DNA of 20,958 bases from JAAYYM01 sp964483395 (GTDB taxonomy: Bacteria > Bacillota > Clostridia > Lachnospirales > Lachnospiraceae), in NCBI GenBank assembly GCA_964483395.1, contig CAZABT010000035.1, positions 1 through 20,958 of the forward strand, given 5' to 3'. The translations under genes were made by a program, and so were the position numbers. Below the pieces are notes generated by a model. The model saw only the letters and a list, made by a program, of their open reading frames with translations. It had not been told where the DNA came from and did not search any database. Each line of letters opens with the position of its first letter. Positions within the stretch are counted from its first letter, which is position 1. Below are positions 13,523 to 20,785 of the stretch, in pieces.

Positions 13523-14809
13523 TTAGCAACAGGCGAAATAAAATGTCAGGTCTGCAAATCTGATCTCATCATCCTGTCGGATGGCCGTTGTTTCATTTGC
13601 ATTGAGCCGTACTCCATTTTTATATGTTCCGTTCTTGGAATTCAGATCTGTCAAAAAATAGCTTCCCTCCTGTTTCGATATCTTGGCATGCATTCTGCTG
13701 ACAGACTGATCTTGAATCACCGCATCCACACCTCTGCTCATCTTTCCAATGATAAACGGACTGTTCCCGATCATGATTTCCTGCAGCTTTCCATCCTTAA
13801 TATGAATCAGTCTTGGCAGACTTTTTTCTTCTGATCGGGTAAGCAGTGTTGTCTCCCCGCAATAACAGGTCTCCTCTGTCATGATCTTCTGTATTGCCTC
13901 CTCCGCATGATAACGACGTTGGATTTCTTCCTCAGCCTGCTCGACTTTCTCCTGATTTTTTCTGCAATATATTCTGTTGATTGCTGCAAAACTGACCAAC
14001 GCAGCCACACTCCCCATTCCTCCCAGGATGACCAGTGCCAGTCGCCGATTGCTTCTTGAATATAACAAGATCACCGGCTGGTAGATTTGTATCCATAGTA
14101 AAATTCCTATTAACAGAATGAGCATTCCCATTCCGGCTATAAATAATCTCTTTTCCTCCACCAGCTCTTTGACCGGTTTTTTATTCTGCTCAGGCGGCTC
14201 CTGCGGTTTCTCCTCTGCCACAGAACTTCTTTTTCTTACCGGATTTTGTTCAAAGCATATATCCTTTCCCAAAGAAACCGGCTTATTCAACACGGAACGA
14301 ATGTTAAAATTATCTTCTTTCGCCCTTCTGTAAAAATCGTATGCCAGTACGACTGCTCTTTCTTCCTGATAATCGATCTTGTCCAATACATATTCCGCCA
14401 GCTTATGAAATGCCTGCTCTGGTTCTGCTTCATACAAAGGGAAAAAACACAGACTGATTTTTTTCGTTTCCGGATTCATATACATATATTCCGGCTGCAA
14501 TATGAAATGTCTAGTATCAAGCAGATATTCTCCTGCGGATTCCACAGCCCCCGCAATTCCCCTGAGAATACTGATCAGCGTATCATAATCCAGTTTTGTC
14601 CGCTCATAGATACGGCTGATGGGCTGCTTGGAACTGATTTCATACAAAAACTTCTCCTGTCCGTCGATGATTCTGATCTCACATTCCAGTAAACCTTTGA
14701 TTCTATTATTCATCAACATTTTAATCTGAAATTCATCATATGCCTGATCTGCTTCACTCAACACCAGATAGTTACTTCTGAGATCTCTTATATACTCCTC
14801 CTGAAACAT
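13523..14809 (-). CDS. DUF6382 and FHA domain membrane protein of the Tad locus
   Basis: The 428-residue protein has an N-terminal domain (about 1-180) that matches the DUF6382 pattern. A linker with Pro and Glu follows, then two membrane helices (about 221-242 and 257-279), a coiled, charged segment (282-315) and a C-terminal FHA domain (about 350-425). The FHA core residues are present: GK at 355-356, SRMH (371-374) and N390/N393 in LNSKNGTY. FHA domains bind phosphothreonine peptides. Both soluble domains should face the cytoplasm. It is the last gene of the pilus cluster, 37 bases after the second TadE-like gene, with AAAGGA 6 bases before the ATG. It may link pilus assembly to Ser/Thr kinase signalling; no kinase gene lies in this window. 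Confidence 0.85.
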   Translation of the reverse strand: MFQEEYIRDLRSNYLVLSEADQAYDEFQIKMLMNNRIKGLLECEIRIIDGQEKFLYEISSKQPISRIYERTKLDYDTLISILRGIAGAVESAGEYLLDTRHFILQPEYMYMNPETKKISLCFFPLYEAEPEQAFHKLAEYVLDKIDYQEERAVVLAYDFYRRAKEDNFNIRSVLNKPVSLGKDICFEQNPVRKRSSVAEEKPQEPPEQNKKPVKELVEEKRLFIAGMGMLILLIGILLWIQIYQPVILLYSRSNRRLALVILGGMGSVAALVSFAAINRIYCRKNQEKVEQAEEEIQRRYHAEEAIQKIMTEETCYCGETTLLTRSEEKSLPRLIHIKDGKLQEIMIGNSPFIIGKMSRGVDAVIQDQSVSRMHAKISKQEGSYFLTDLNSKNGTYKNGVRLNANETTAIRQDDEIRFADLTFYFACC

Positions 14810-14846
14810 CCTAAATCCTTTCTGACTCCACGCTCTATCTATTGGA

Positions 14847-15266
14847 TCATCTTTTATTCCTGCGTATATAAAGCGGTTCCTCTACTCTGTATGCCTTACT
14901 TTCCCTGACCGCCTTCCATCTGCTCTCCGATAATACATATTGCATCAGGAGTCCGCCGGGTATTCGCATATATCCCTCATAGGAAACCTTTACAGAATCA
15001 GAATCTATTTCTACAATATCCTCCAGTTCCCATGCTCCCAACAATCGGCCATGTGGCAGCCGCGTACTGCATTCTTTTGCTTCCGTATATGCAGCCGCAT
15101 CTCCTGTCCGTACCTGACTTCCCCTCAAGGCCGCAATACATGCACATTGCTGCAGAATTGCTCTGTCGTGCGTAAAATAAGCCATATAAATAATCCAGAC
15201 AATAGTTCCTATGATCAACGGCATTAACAATGCTGCTTCAATGGTATAGCTTCCCTTTTTTCTCAT
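14847..15266 (-). CDS. TadE-like pseudopilin (second copy)
   Basis: The 139-residue protein begins MRKKG and then SYTIEAALLMP, a type IV prepilin site: cleavage after G5 leaves Glu at +5, followed by a hydrophobic stretch to about residue 30. This matches the TadE/TadF pseudopilins of Tad systems. The rest (about 35-139) is extracytoplasmic and contains two cysteines early in the mature part (QQCACIAALRG). ATG 15266 overlaps the stop of the prepilin peptidase gene as ATGA, so translation is probably coupled; there is no strong ribosome site. The frame is open further upstream, but that part is antisense to nothing useful and overlaps the peptidase gene in another frame. It should be processed by the peptidase encoded just before it. 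Confidence 0.85.
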   Translation of the reverse strand: MRKKGSYTIEAALLMPLIIGTIVWIIYMAYFTHDRAILQQCACIAALRGSQVRTGDAAAYTEAKECSTRLPHGRLLGAWELEDIVEIDSDSVKVSYEGYMRIPGGLLMQYVLSESRWKAVRESKAYRVEEPLYIRRNKR

Positions 15267-15691
15267 AATGCCAGCATCCCAATATAAGTCATCAGTATAA
15301 ATGGTAGAAACGGCATTTCCTTTTTCCTGTCTGCACGGCCGCTTAGTATCAGCAATAGTCCATATGCCGCCGCAATCATCGAAGCACCCAACAACAGTAT
15401 TATATTTTTGTCCACATCCAAAGCAATGCCTGTCGTCATCAACACCAGCGCATCCCCTTCTCCGATACCTCCCTTGGTCAGTCTGCTGCCGACCCATATT
15501 GCCACTCCTACCAATATTCCATATGGAAACCGCATTCCGTCCGATAGGCAACCAAATATAAACAGACCGGCTTCCACAAGACTGAATCCAATTATGACCT
15601 TGATATATATTTCCCGTTCCTTAATGTCCGTATAGGTACAAACAGCCAGCAGCCCAAGAATACCGATATTTTCCCAAACAGTTTCTTTCAT
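15263..15691 (-). CDS. Prepilin peptidase, A24/TadV-CpaA type
   Basis: The 142-residue inner-membrane aspartic protease cleaves the leader peptides of Flp pilin and TadE-like pseudopilins. The two catalytic aspartates are visible in CTYTDIKEREI and in the GxGD motif GGIGEGDALVL. About five or six hydrophobic helices fill the rest, and there is no N-methylase domain, as is usual for the small Tad-type peptidases. I chose ATG 15691 (MKETVWENIG) because AAAGGA is 5 bases upstream. An alternative ATG at 15718 shares a base with the upstream stop codon and would add nine polar residues. The gene ends in an ATGA overlap with the next TadE-like gene. Confidence 0.9.
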   Translation of the reverse strand: MKETVWENIGILGLLAVCTYTDIKEREIYIKVIIGFSLVEAGLFIFGCLSDGMRFPYGILVGVAIWVGSRLTKGGIGEGDALVLMTTGIALDVDKNIILLLGASMIAAAYGLLLILSGRADRKKEMPFLPFILMTYIGMLAL

Positions 15692-15717
15692 CTCTTTCCT
15701 TTCTTCCATCTCATTCA

Positions 15718-16488
15718 TTAATGGCCGGCAATTCCGCATCTGCTGCAGGCCCTGCGCCCTCCCGCCTCAGCCAGCGGAACGGCTATGATATTCCTCTTGA
15801 GTCCGCTGCAGCGCAGACTGCTATGATATCTGTCTCCGTCCTCCGTGATATAGATATGATTACAATTCAATGTTCCATCACATAGTTCGCATGCTTTATA
15901 CCTTCCCCCATCCGAATTTCTGCAGTCCGCAACGGCTTCCGCTGTGAGCTCTCTGATGGAAAGCCTGATGTGCGAGCAGTTCGCAGAGCGATGATAAACA
16001 CTCCCATACGGAGTAATGTAAACATATTCTTCTCCTCTTGTCGTCCTGTCAGAGCGAAATCCACCACCATATCCCACCCATTTATGTGCAAGACTTCTTT
16101 GTCTCATCGTCACAGTTCCGATTCCTGCGTAATCAAATGGAAGCTGCAATTTATACTGAACCACCAAATCAATCACATCCCCCTCGACACAGGAATCGGT
16201 AATATCCAAACCACTGCTCCCGCCTGCTATGGGTGCGCCGTCCAGATATCCAATACCGATATCCTCCAGCATCCTGCTATAGATACCATTTATGTCCGTT
16301 GGACGATCATATGCCAATTGTGCCGCCAGCCTGACATTATGATGCATTGCCCCCTGTATCTTCATATACAGGCTCAAGGCATCCGACAGCGAAAGAATCA
16401 GCAGCATGGCAAACAGAAAAAGTGGCAGTACCAGTGCTGTCTCTATTGTCAGGCTGCCTCTGCTCTCTTGTGTGGTAAATGATGACAC
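15718..16488 (-). CDS. TadE-like pseudopilin with two Cys/His modules
   Basis: With the GTG start, the 256-residue protein has a leader ending in RG, then SLTIETALVLPLFLFAMLLIL: a prepilin site with Glu at +5 and a long hydrophobic helix (about 18-38). A middle domain follows. The C-terminal third contains two copies of a small module with YIT..G..YH-x4-C and a later CxxC: H166, C171, C200, C203 and H222, C227, C248, C251. The spacing resembles small zinc or Ada-like Cys modules. GTG 16488 is preceded by AAGGAG at a short distance. The frame stays open to ATG 16638, which has AAAGGTGG nearby, but the added 50 residues are AT-rich and unlike a pilin leader, and a promoter-like sequence lies in that stretch. 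The gene is certain, the start is not. Confidence 0.8.
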   Translation of the reverse strand: MSSFTTQESRGSLTIETALVLPLFLFAMLLILSLSDALSLYMKIQGAMHHNVRLAAQLAYDRPTDINGIYSRMLEDIGIGYLDGAPIAGGSSGLDITDSCVEGDVIDLVVQYKLQLPFDYAGIGTVTMRQRSLAHKWVGYGGGFRSDRTTRGEEYVYITPYGSVYHRSANCSHIRLSIRELTAEAVADCRNSDGGRYKACELCDGTLNCNHIYITEDGDRYHSSLRCSGLKRNIIAVPLAEAGGRRACSRCGIAGH

Positions 16489-16549
16489 CCTCTCCTTGTT
16501 TTCTTCTTTTCCGGCTTTCCGAACAGAATCTGTGAAAAGCAAATCTAAT

Positions 16550-16579
16550 TTTATATTTTTTATTTTGTTACAACTGCAA
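16550..16579 (-). promoter_or_regulatory. Possible internal promoter before the first TadE-like gene
   Basis: On the minus strand, TTGCAG (16579-16574) and TATAAA (16555-16550) are 18 bases apart in a markedly AT-rich stretch. The start would be near 16543, giving a leader of about 55 bases to GTG 16488. It would uncouple the pseudopilin, peptidase and FHA genes from the pilin end of the locus. Confidence 0.35.
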
Positions 16580-16657
16580 TGTATTTTTGTGTGAGGGGTT
16601 CTGATACTTTTGATTGAACAAGCAAAGGGCATCACCATTTACCACCTTTGTCTTAAA

Positions 16658-18037
16658 TTAATTTTCTGTTTCGTATCCATAGCTTCGTGTTATGTCATAG
16701 GTATAACCATAATCACTGCCGGTACCGGCATAAGCATTGATATATTCCACGCATCCGTCCATACGAAAGAATCTGTTGCCATCTGCCAGTCTGATATTTG
16801 CTTCTATAATATCCATACACCTCTTTCTTTTTTGAACAGCTTCTGTTTCTGCCAAATAGACACTCAGGTATTCCCGATAATGGAGTCCGCTGCCGCCTCC
16901 GTCTCCCATATAGTTCCGAAATGTCAGCAGATCCCTAAGCGGAAGTCTCCAATCCTCTGCTGATTTCATAACCGGTACACATCCTTGATTCATCAGACGG
17001 TTCACATCAAGAATTGCTTCGGCATATCCCCATGCGTATAAAATGGAATCCGTCAGTGCCTCTATCAATTCCGGTATCTCCAGACCATCTGCCAGAAGCA
17101 TTGCCAGTTCTTTTGCTTCCTGCTTTTTTTGATTATCCTGAAATAAATATGCCGCATTTGCCGTCTCCCGCAGTTTCAGCAACTCTTCTGCAATTTGACT
17201 CAGATTTTCCCGATCATTTGCCTGACCTGCTACGATGTACTCAATCTCATAGCAGAGTGCTCCTTCCCCTGCAGATTCCGTCAGACAGGAACATTTATGA
17301 AATATATATTCATCAAACAGCCTCTCTGCCCTGTCTCCCGAGATTGTCTCATGAAAAGGAGTTTTTTTCGTTCCGGCCTGTATCGCCCGATGGGAAAACA
17401 ATGCCTGCACATCAGCTGTCCTGTCAGAAAGTTCTGTTCCATCTGACACCAGCTCAAGGATATCTTCTCCTCGCAGTGCATTGATCAGGCTGATTTCCTC
17501 CGGTATAGACATTTCTGTAATTCCCTGCTCGGACATTATTCTTCTGCCTGTTATATCACCCATCCGGACTGACTGCATAGATTGACCAATGCTTCTCCCG
17601 TCAGGTATCTGTTCACGACTTGCATACTGATCCATATAATGAACTGCCTGTCTGAAAAATACTCTTCCCTCGTAATCGGATGCCAGCAGATAATCTCTGA
17701 CTTTAATCTCCTGTATGCTCAGCCGAAACCAATCTCCGGATGCAATCCGTCTGTCATTCTGCTCCTGGTTTGCTTTCATATATTCTCTGATATGTCCTTC
17801 TGTATTTTCGATGGCTGCCGTACCTTCTCCATAAGAGGTATCAATATAAAAGAGGTCATATCGCGAAAGAAGTGCGCGACTGTATTCTGCGAATATCGAA
17901 TGTATGCTTAAATCCATGCCCGACTCAAGCTGCATTCGCATTGCGCCTACCCGTGTACTTTCAATGATTGTCAGCAACAGACCACAGATAACAGACAGCA
18001 GCAATGCCAGAAAGACTGTAATTTGACCTCTTTTCAT
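16658..18037 (-). CDS. DUF5702-type Tad-locus surface protein (TadG-like role)
   Basis: The 459-residue protein begins MKRGQITVFLALLLSVICGLLLTIIE, a hydrophobic N-terminal helix (about 5-27) with a GQITVF opening typical of DUF5702 proteins found in Gram-positive Tad loci. The long remainder should be outside the membrane and is rich in charged, helical segments. Unlike the TadE-like proteins, the residue at +5 after the glycine is Phe and not Glu, so it is probably a membrane-anchored component and not a processed pilin. The segment YDLFYIDTSYG near residue 60 is also characteristic. It lies between the Flp pilin and the first TadE-like gene. The role (minor pilin, anchor or assembly factor) is inferred from position. 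Confidence 0.85.
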   Translation of the reverse strand: MKRGQITVFLALLLSVICGLLLTIIESTRVGAMRMQLESGMDLSIHSIFAEYSRALLSRYDLFYIDTSYGEGTAAIENTEGHIREYMKANQEQNDRRIASGDWFRLSIQEIKVRDYLLASDYEGRVFFRQAVHYMDQYASREQIPDGRSIGQSMQSVRMGDITGRRIMSEQGITEMSIPEEISLINALRGEDILELVSDGTELSDRTADVQALFSHRAIQAGTKKTPFHETISGDRAERLFDEYIFHKCSCLTESAGEGALCYEIEYIVAGQANDRENLSQIAEELLKLRETANAAYLFQDNQKKQEAKELAMLLADGLEIPELIEALTDSILYAWGYAEAILDVNRLMNQGCVPVMKSAEDWRLPLRDLLTFRNYMGDGGGSGLHYREYLSVYLAETEAVQKRKRCMDIIEANIRLADGNRFFRMDGCVEYINAYAGTGSDYGYTYDITRSYGYETEN

Positions 18038-18074
18038 AAATACTCCCTATGTGTGTGTAGTAAATTGATTTCTG

Positions 18075-18100
18075 TAATCAGACTTCCGGCTTTCTGATTA
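18075..18100 (-). other. Stem-loop directly after the Flp pilin gene
   Basis: TAATCAGA and TCTGATTA form a perfect 8-bp stem around a 10-base loop, and the left arm on the transcript includes the pilin stop codon. No T-run follows. It could protect the pilin mRNA 3' end or partly terminate, which would let the pilin be made in excess over downstream genes. Confidence 0.5.
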
Positions 18101-18265
18101 TACTGATGAGCTTTCGCTGATAATTCGATTAAATATTTGATTGATCAGCGATGTAAGTTGATCTCGAAATATGATGACCAGTCCGATCAGCACCACGAGT
18201 ATTAAAATCAGTTCCACGACTCCGATGCCTTCCTCTTCCTGTATAAATCTCTTTAGAATCGGCAT
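18098..18265 (-). CDS. flp: Flp-family type IVb pilin
   Basis: The 55-residue prepilin has a leader ending in EEEG, then IGVVELILILVVLIGLVII. Cleavage after Gly leaves Glu at +5, and a hydrophobic helix of about 20 residues follows, as in Flp major pilins. The mature protein would be about 41 residues (DQLTSLINQIFNRIISESSSV at the C-terminus). The start is ATG 18265 because GGAGG lies about 6 bases upstream; the in-frame ATG at 18283 places that site inside the gene. It follows the tadC-like gene by 32 bases and is followed by a stem-loop. It should be the substrate of the peptidase at 15263-15691. Confidence 0.92.
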   Translation of the reverse strand: MPILKRFIQEEEGIGVVELILILVVLIGLVIIFRDQLTSLINQIFNRIISESSSV

Positions 18266-18297
18266 TTTTTCACCTCCTTTCATCCTTTTCTCTTTTA

Positions 18298-19638
18298 TTA
18301 CGAAGCAGCCCGAAGAGACATCATTGCCGGAAGCAGGATCATCAGCATTACGATAACCAGCATCATAAACAACGGAATCAACAATTTCGTTCCGGCTTCC
18401 TCTCCTAATTGCTTTGCAATCCTTTTTCGTTCCTCAAATGCATCTGTCATTTCCCGGAGCAGAAGTTCAATCGTTCCCTGTGTTCCTCGTCTTACTCCCT
18501 GACTGAGAATGGAAGACAATACTTGATAACGCAGCAGAGCCGATCTTTGCCCAAATCTTTCATATGCTTTTGTTTCTGATATTCCACTACACATCTCATA
18601 ATGTGTCAGCTTCATTTCTTCATAGGCATATCTTCTATCTTCCTCTGCTTCACATCGCTCCAGATAATCCTCTACAATTCTGTACCATGCTCCCTTGACC
18701 GTCATTCCTGCTCCTAAGAATAAAGTCAGCTTGCTGACAATTTCAGCATAGTCCAGCTCCATTTCTCTTTTACGCCGATTGACCAGCTTATGTATCTCCT
18801 TATCCTTTCCAAAGTATATGACCACTGCACTTAGAATGGAGAGAAGCAACAGATACAGACTTTTATGTTCCCTCTTTTCCCTCCAGATGATGGTCTCCTG
18901 CTCCACCTGCTCCGGCAGCAAAACCTCCGCCTCTGTTACACTATCTGCTTCTTGTTGGACAGTCTCTGTATGTATTTTCCTGATTATTTTCTCCTCTGCC
19001 GTCAGAAGCGGCGGAAGAACACGAATATAAATCTTACTTTCTGCTTGATGATCCTTATATGTAAGCACTGCCGTAATATTCGTCAGGATGCCCTCCTCTG
19101 CAATTTCCTTCTTCTGAATTACTCCGAAGGAATCAATCAATGTGACATCCGCCGACTTCCAACGTATCTGAACAGGACAGCCTTCTACCTCTCTCATCAG
19201 ATTCATCGGATTCCTGATTTCATCAAGCGAAGTGTTGTTTCCGAGTATACTATCCGGCAGTCGTTCCATGACTTCAGAAAACAACTTCTCTACCTGCGCT
19301 GTCCCATACTGCCGCTCTGATACCTGCAAAAAAATCTCCTCTTTTTTAGTACCCTCCGCATAATAGGCATTCAGATGAACTGTCTGGTCTCCTGCGTGAT
19401 AATCCCTTCTCATAATCCGGTTATTTTCTTGCAGTGCCGGATATATAAAGGTACTGATCTCAAGCAATAAAGAAATGATCGTGCCGCATACAAATACTCC
19501 CAGAAATAGTTTCTTTTTTTTGCTGTAATAAACCTGCGTCTTTTCCGCTGCCGATTCTGTCGGATATAATACTTTCATATCCCGCACGATACGGCTGCGA
19601 TCCTCAAATCGTTCCATGAAAAATCTTGTTGGCTCCAT
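18298..19638 (-). CDS. TadC-like pilus assembly membrane protein with a large extracytoplasmic insert
   Basis: The 446-residue protein has a short cytoplasmic N-terminus, a membrane helix (about 43-66), about 190 residues of soluble sequence (67-257), a second helix (about 259-277), a T2SSF-type cytoplasmic domain (about 285-415, with LTLFLGAGMTVKGAWYRI and RYQVLSSILSQGVRRGTQ) and a C-terminal helix (about 418-441). TadC proteins are usually about 300 residues with the first two helices close together, so the 190-residue domain, which would lie outside, is unusual. It presumably forms the platform with TadB. AGGAG precedes ATG 19638 by about 10 bases; it lies 30 bases after tadB. Confidence 0.85.
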   Translation of the reverse strand: MEPTRFFMERFEDRSRIVRDMKVLYPTESAAEKTQVYYSKKKKLFLGVFVCGTIISLLLEISTFIYPALQENNRIMRRDYHAGDQTVHLNAYYAEGTKKEEIFLQVSERQYGTAQVEKLFSEVMERLPDSILGNNTSLDEIRNPMNLMREVEGCPVQIRWKSADVTLIDSFGVIQKKEIAEEGILTNITAVLTYKDHQAESKIYIRVLPPLLTAEEKIIRKIHTETVQQEADSVTEAEVLLPEQVEQETIIWREKREHKSLYLLLLSILSAVVIYFGKDKEIHKLVNRRKREMELDYAEIVSKLTLFLGAGMTVKGAWYRIVEDYLERCEAEEDRRYAYEEMKLTHYEMCSGISETKAYERFGQRSALLRYQVLSSILSQGVRRGTQGTIELLLREMTDAFEERKRIAKQLGEEAGTKLLIPLFMMLVIVMLMILLPAMMSLRAAS

Positions 19639-19668
19639 CTTCTTATATCTCCTACATCTTGATATTTC

Positions 19669-20406
19669 CTACACCTTAATATCTGTAATTCTCTCTGACA
19701 GCATGACTGCCAGCAGATATACAATCATGCACATGGTCATGACCACTATGCCTGCCACATTATGGTACAAAATGTCCATCATGTCTCCCGTACTGCCGCC
19801 TACATAGAATACAATCAGAAAAGGGATTACATTCATGACCTTCTGTTCCAGCTGTCTGGCACTGATCAATACCTCTATTTCCTGCTTCATTTCTTCTTTA
19901 TCTCTGATGATTTCCACCGTATTACAGATAATCTCCGCAAGCGAACCACTGCTTCTCTTTGCCGCTGTGAATATGACCGCAAAATTCCTGATATCCTCTA
20001 CTCCACTTCTGACGGCAAGGTCATTCAAACAATCCTCCAGGGTTCTGTTCATAGTCAGATTTCTCTCCATCAAATGAAACTCCTCCGTAATCATTCCTGT
20101 CTCTCCATACAGCATAACCATATCCTTTGCTGCCTCCAGAAATGCATTTTCAATGGAATAACCTGCTCCCAGTCCCGAGGAAACTGCGGTGACTGCCTCT
20201 TTAAATTCCATTCTCAATCGCTGCTTTTTTCTTTCAATCAGCAATCGCTTTTTACGCTTTAAAAAAAGTACAAACCCCGGCAGCATAATCATGGCTGCTA
20301 TATAAGAGCGATAGAAGGTATATGCAAATAGTAATATCAATAAAAGATATTGACCTCCGTATAAAAAATACTCTCTGACCGTAAACCGATAAATTCTGTA
20401 ATCCAT
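19669..20406 (-). CDS. tadB: TadB-like pilus assembly platform protein
   Basis: The 245-residue protein has N-terminal membrane helices (about 16-47), a T2SSF domain in the middle (about 65-185, with FKEAVTAVSSGLGAGYSIENAFLEAA and FAVIFTAAKRSSGSLAEII) and C-terminal helices (about 191-237). This is the usual layout of TadB, which with TadC forms the inner-membrane platform driven by the TadA ATPase. Ribosome site GAGAGGA is about 13 bases before ATG 20406, a long spacing. It lies 22 bases downstream of the tadA fragment. The remaining first helices are shorter than in some TadB proteins, but no break is visible. Confidence 0.9.
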   Translation of the reverse strand: MDYRIYRFTVREYFLYGGQYLLLILLFAYTFYRSYIAAMIMLPGFVLFLKRKKRLLIERKKQRLRMEFKEAVTAVSSGLGAGYSIENAFLEAAKDMVMLYGETGMITEEFHLMERNLTMNRTLEDCLNDLAVRSGVEDIRNFAVIFTAAKRSSGSLAEIICNTVEIIRDKEEMKQEIEVLISARQLEQKVMNVIPFLIVFYVGGSTGDMMDILYHNVAGIVVMTMCMIVYLLAVMLSERITDIKV

Positions 20407-20428
20407 TTTCTGTTCGCAATCCTCTCCC

Positions 20429-20785
20429 TTAAATCCCTCTGTGCTCTAATTTCCGGGTATGCTGCAGGGAATGCATCTTTTTCAGCTTTCCCAAAACCAT
20501 GCCCTGTTCCTCGCCTTGCTCCTCAAACCGGTACAAACTCTGCAGTTCTATTTCCTCATTTTGAAAATCAACAATCTCTGCAATTTCCAAAACCCTTCTG
20601 CTCCTGTCTCGCAGCCGTCCAAGATGAACAATGATATCTATTCCGGATGCAATTTGTCTTTTGATTGCTGCAAGCGGCATTGCAACCCCCATTAACATCA
20701 TAGATTCCATTCTGCTGAGCAGATCTTTTGCACTATTGGCATGCGCTGTTGAAAGAGAACCATCATGTCTTGTATTCGCATCTTG
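20429..20785 (-). pseudogene. tadA: 3' fragment of tadA/cpaF (pilus motor ATPase), N-terminal part missing
   Basis: The frame encodes only the last quarter of a CpaF/TadA secretion ATPase: NTRHDGSLSTAHANSAKD, then LLSRMESMMLMGVAMPLAA, IKRQIASGIDIIVHLGRLRD and a C-terminal tail. The first part belongs to the conserved His region after the Walker B box; the Walker A and B motifs are absent. Reading upstream in frame, similarity ends near 20785 and a TAA stop appears at 20812-20810. There is no start codon before the Met at 20710. If that Met were used, a 93-residue peptide without ATPase activity would result. The best explanation is an insertion, with the 5' half possibly lying beyond the right edge. 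Confidence 0.85.

Noticed and set aside
15267..15551. N-terminal extension of the second TadE-like gene to 15551
   Set aside because: It overlaps the prepilin peptidase in another frame, and the pilin-type leader begins at 15266.
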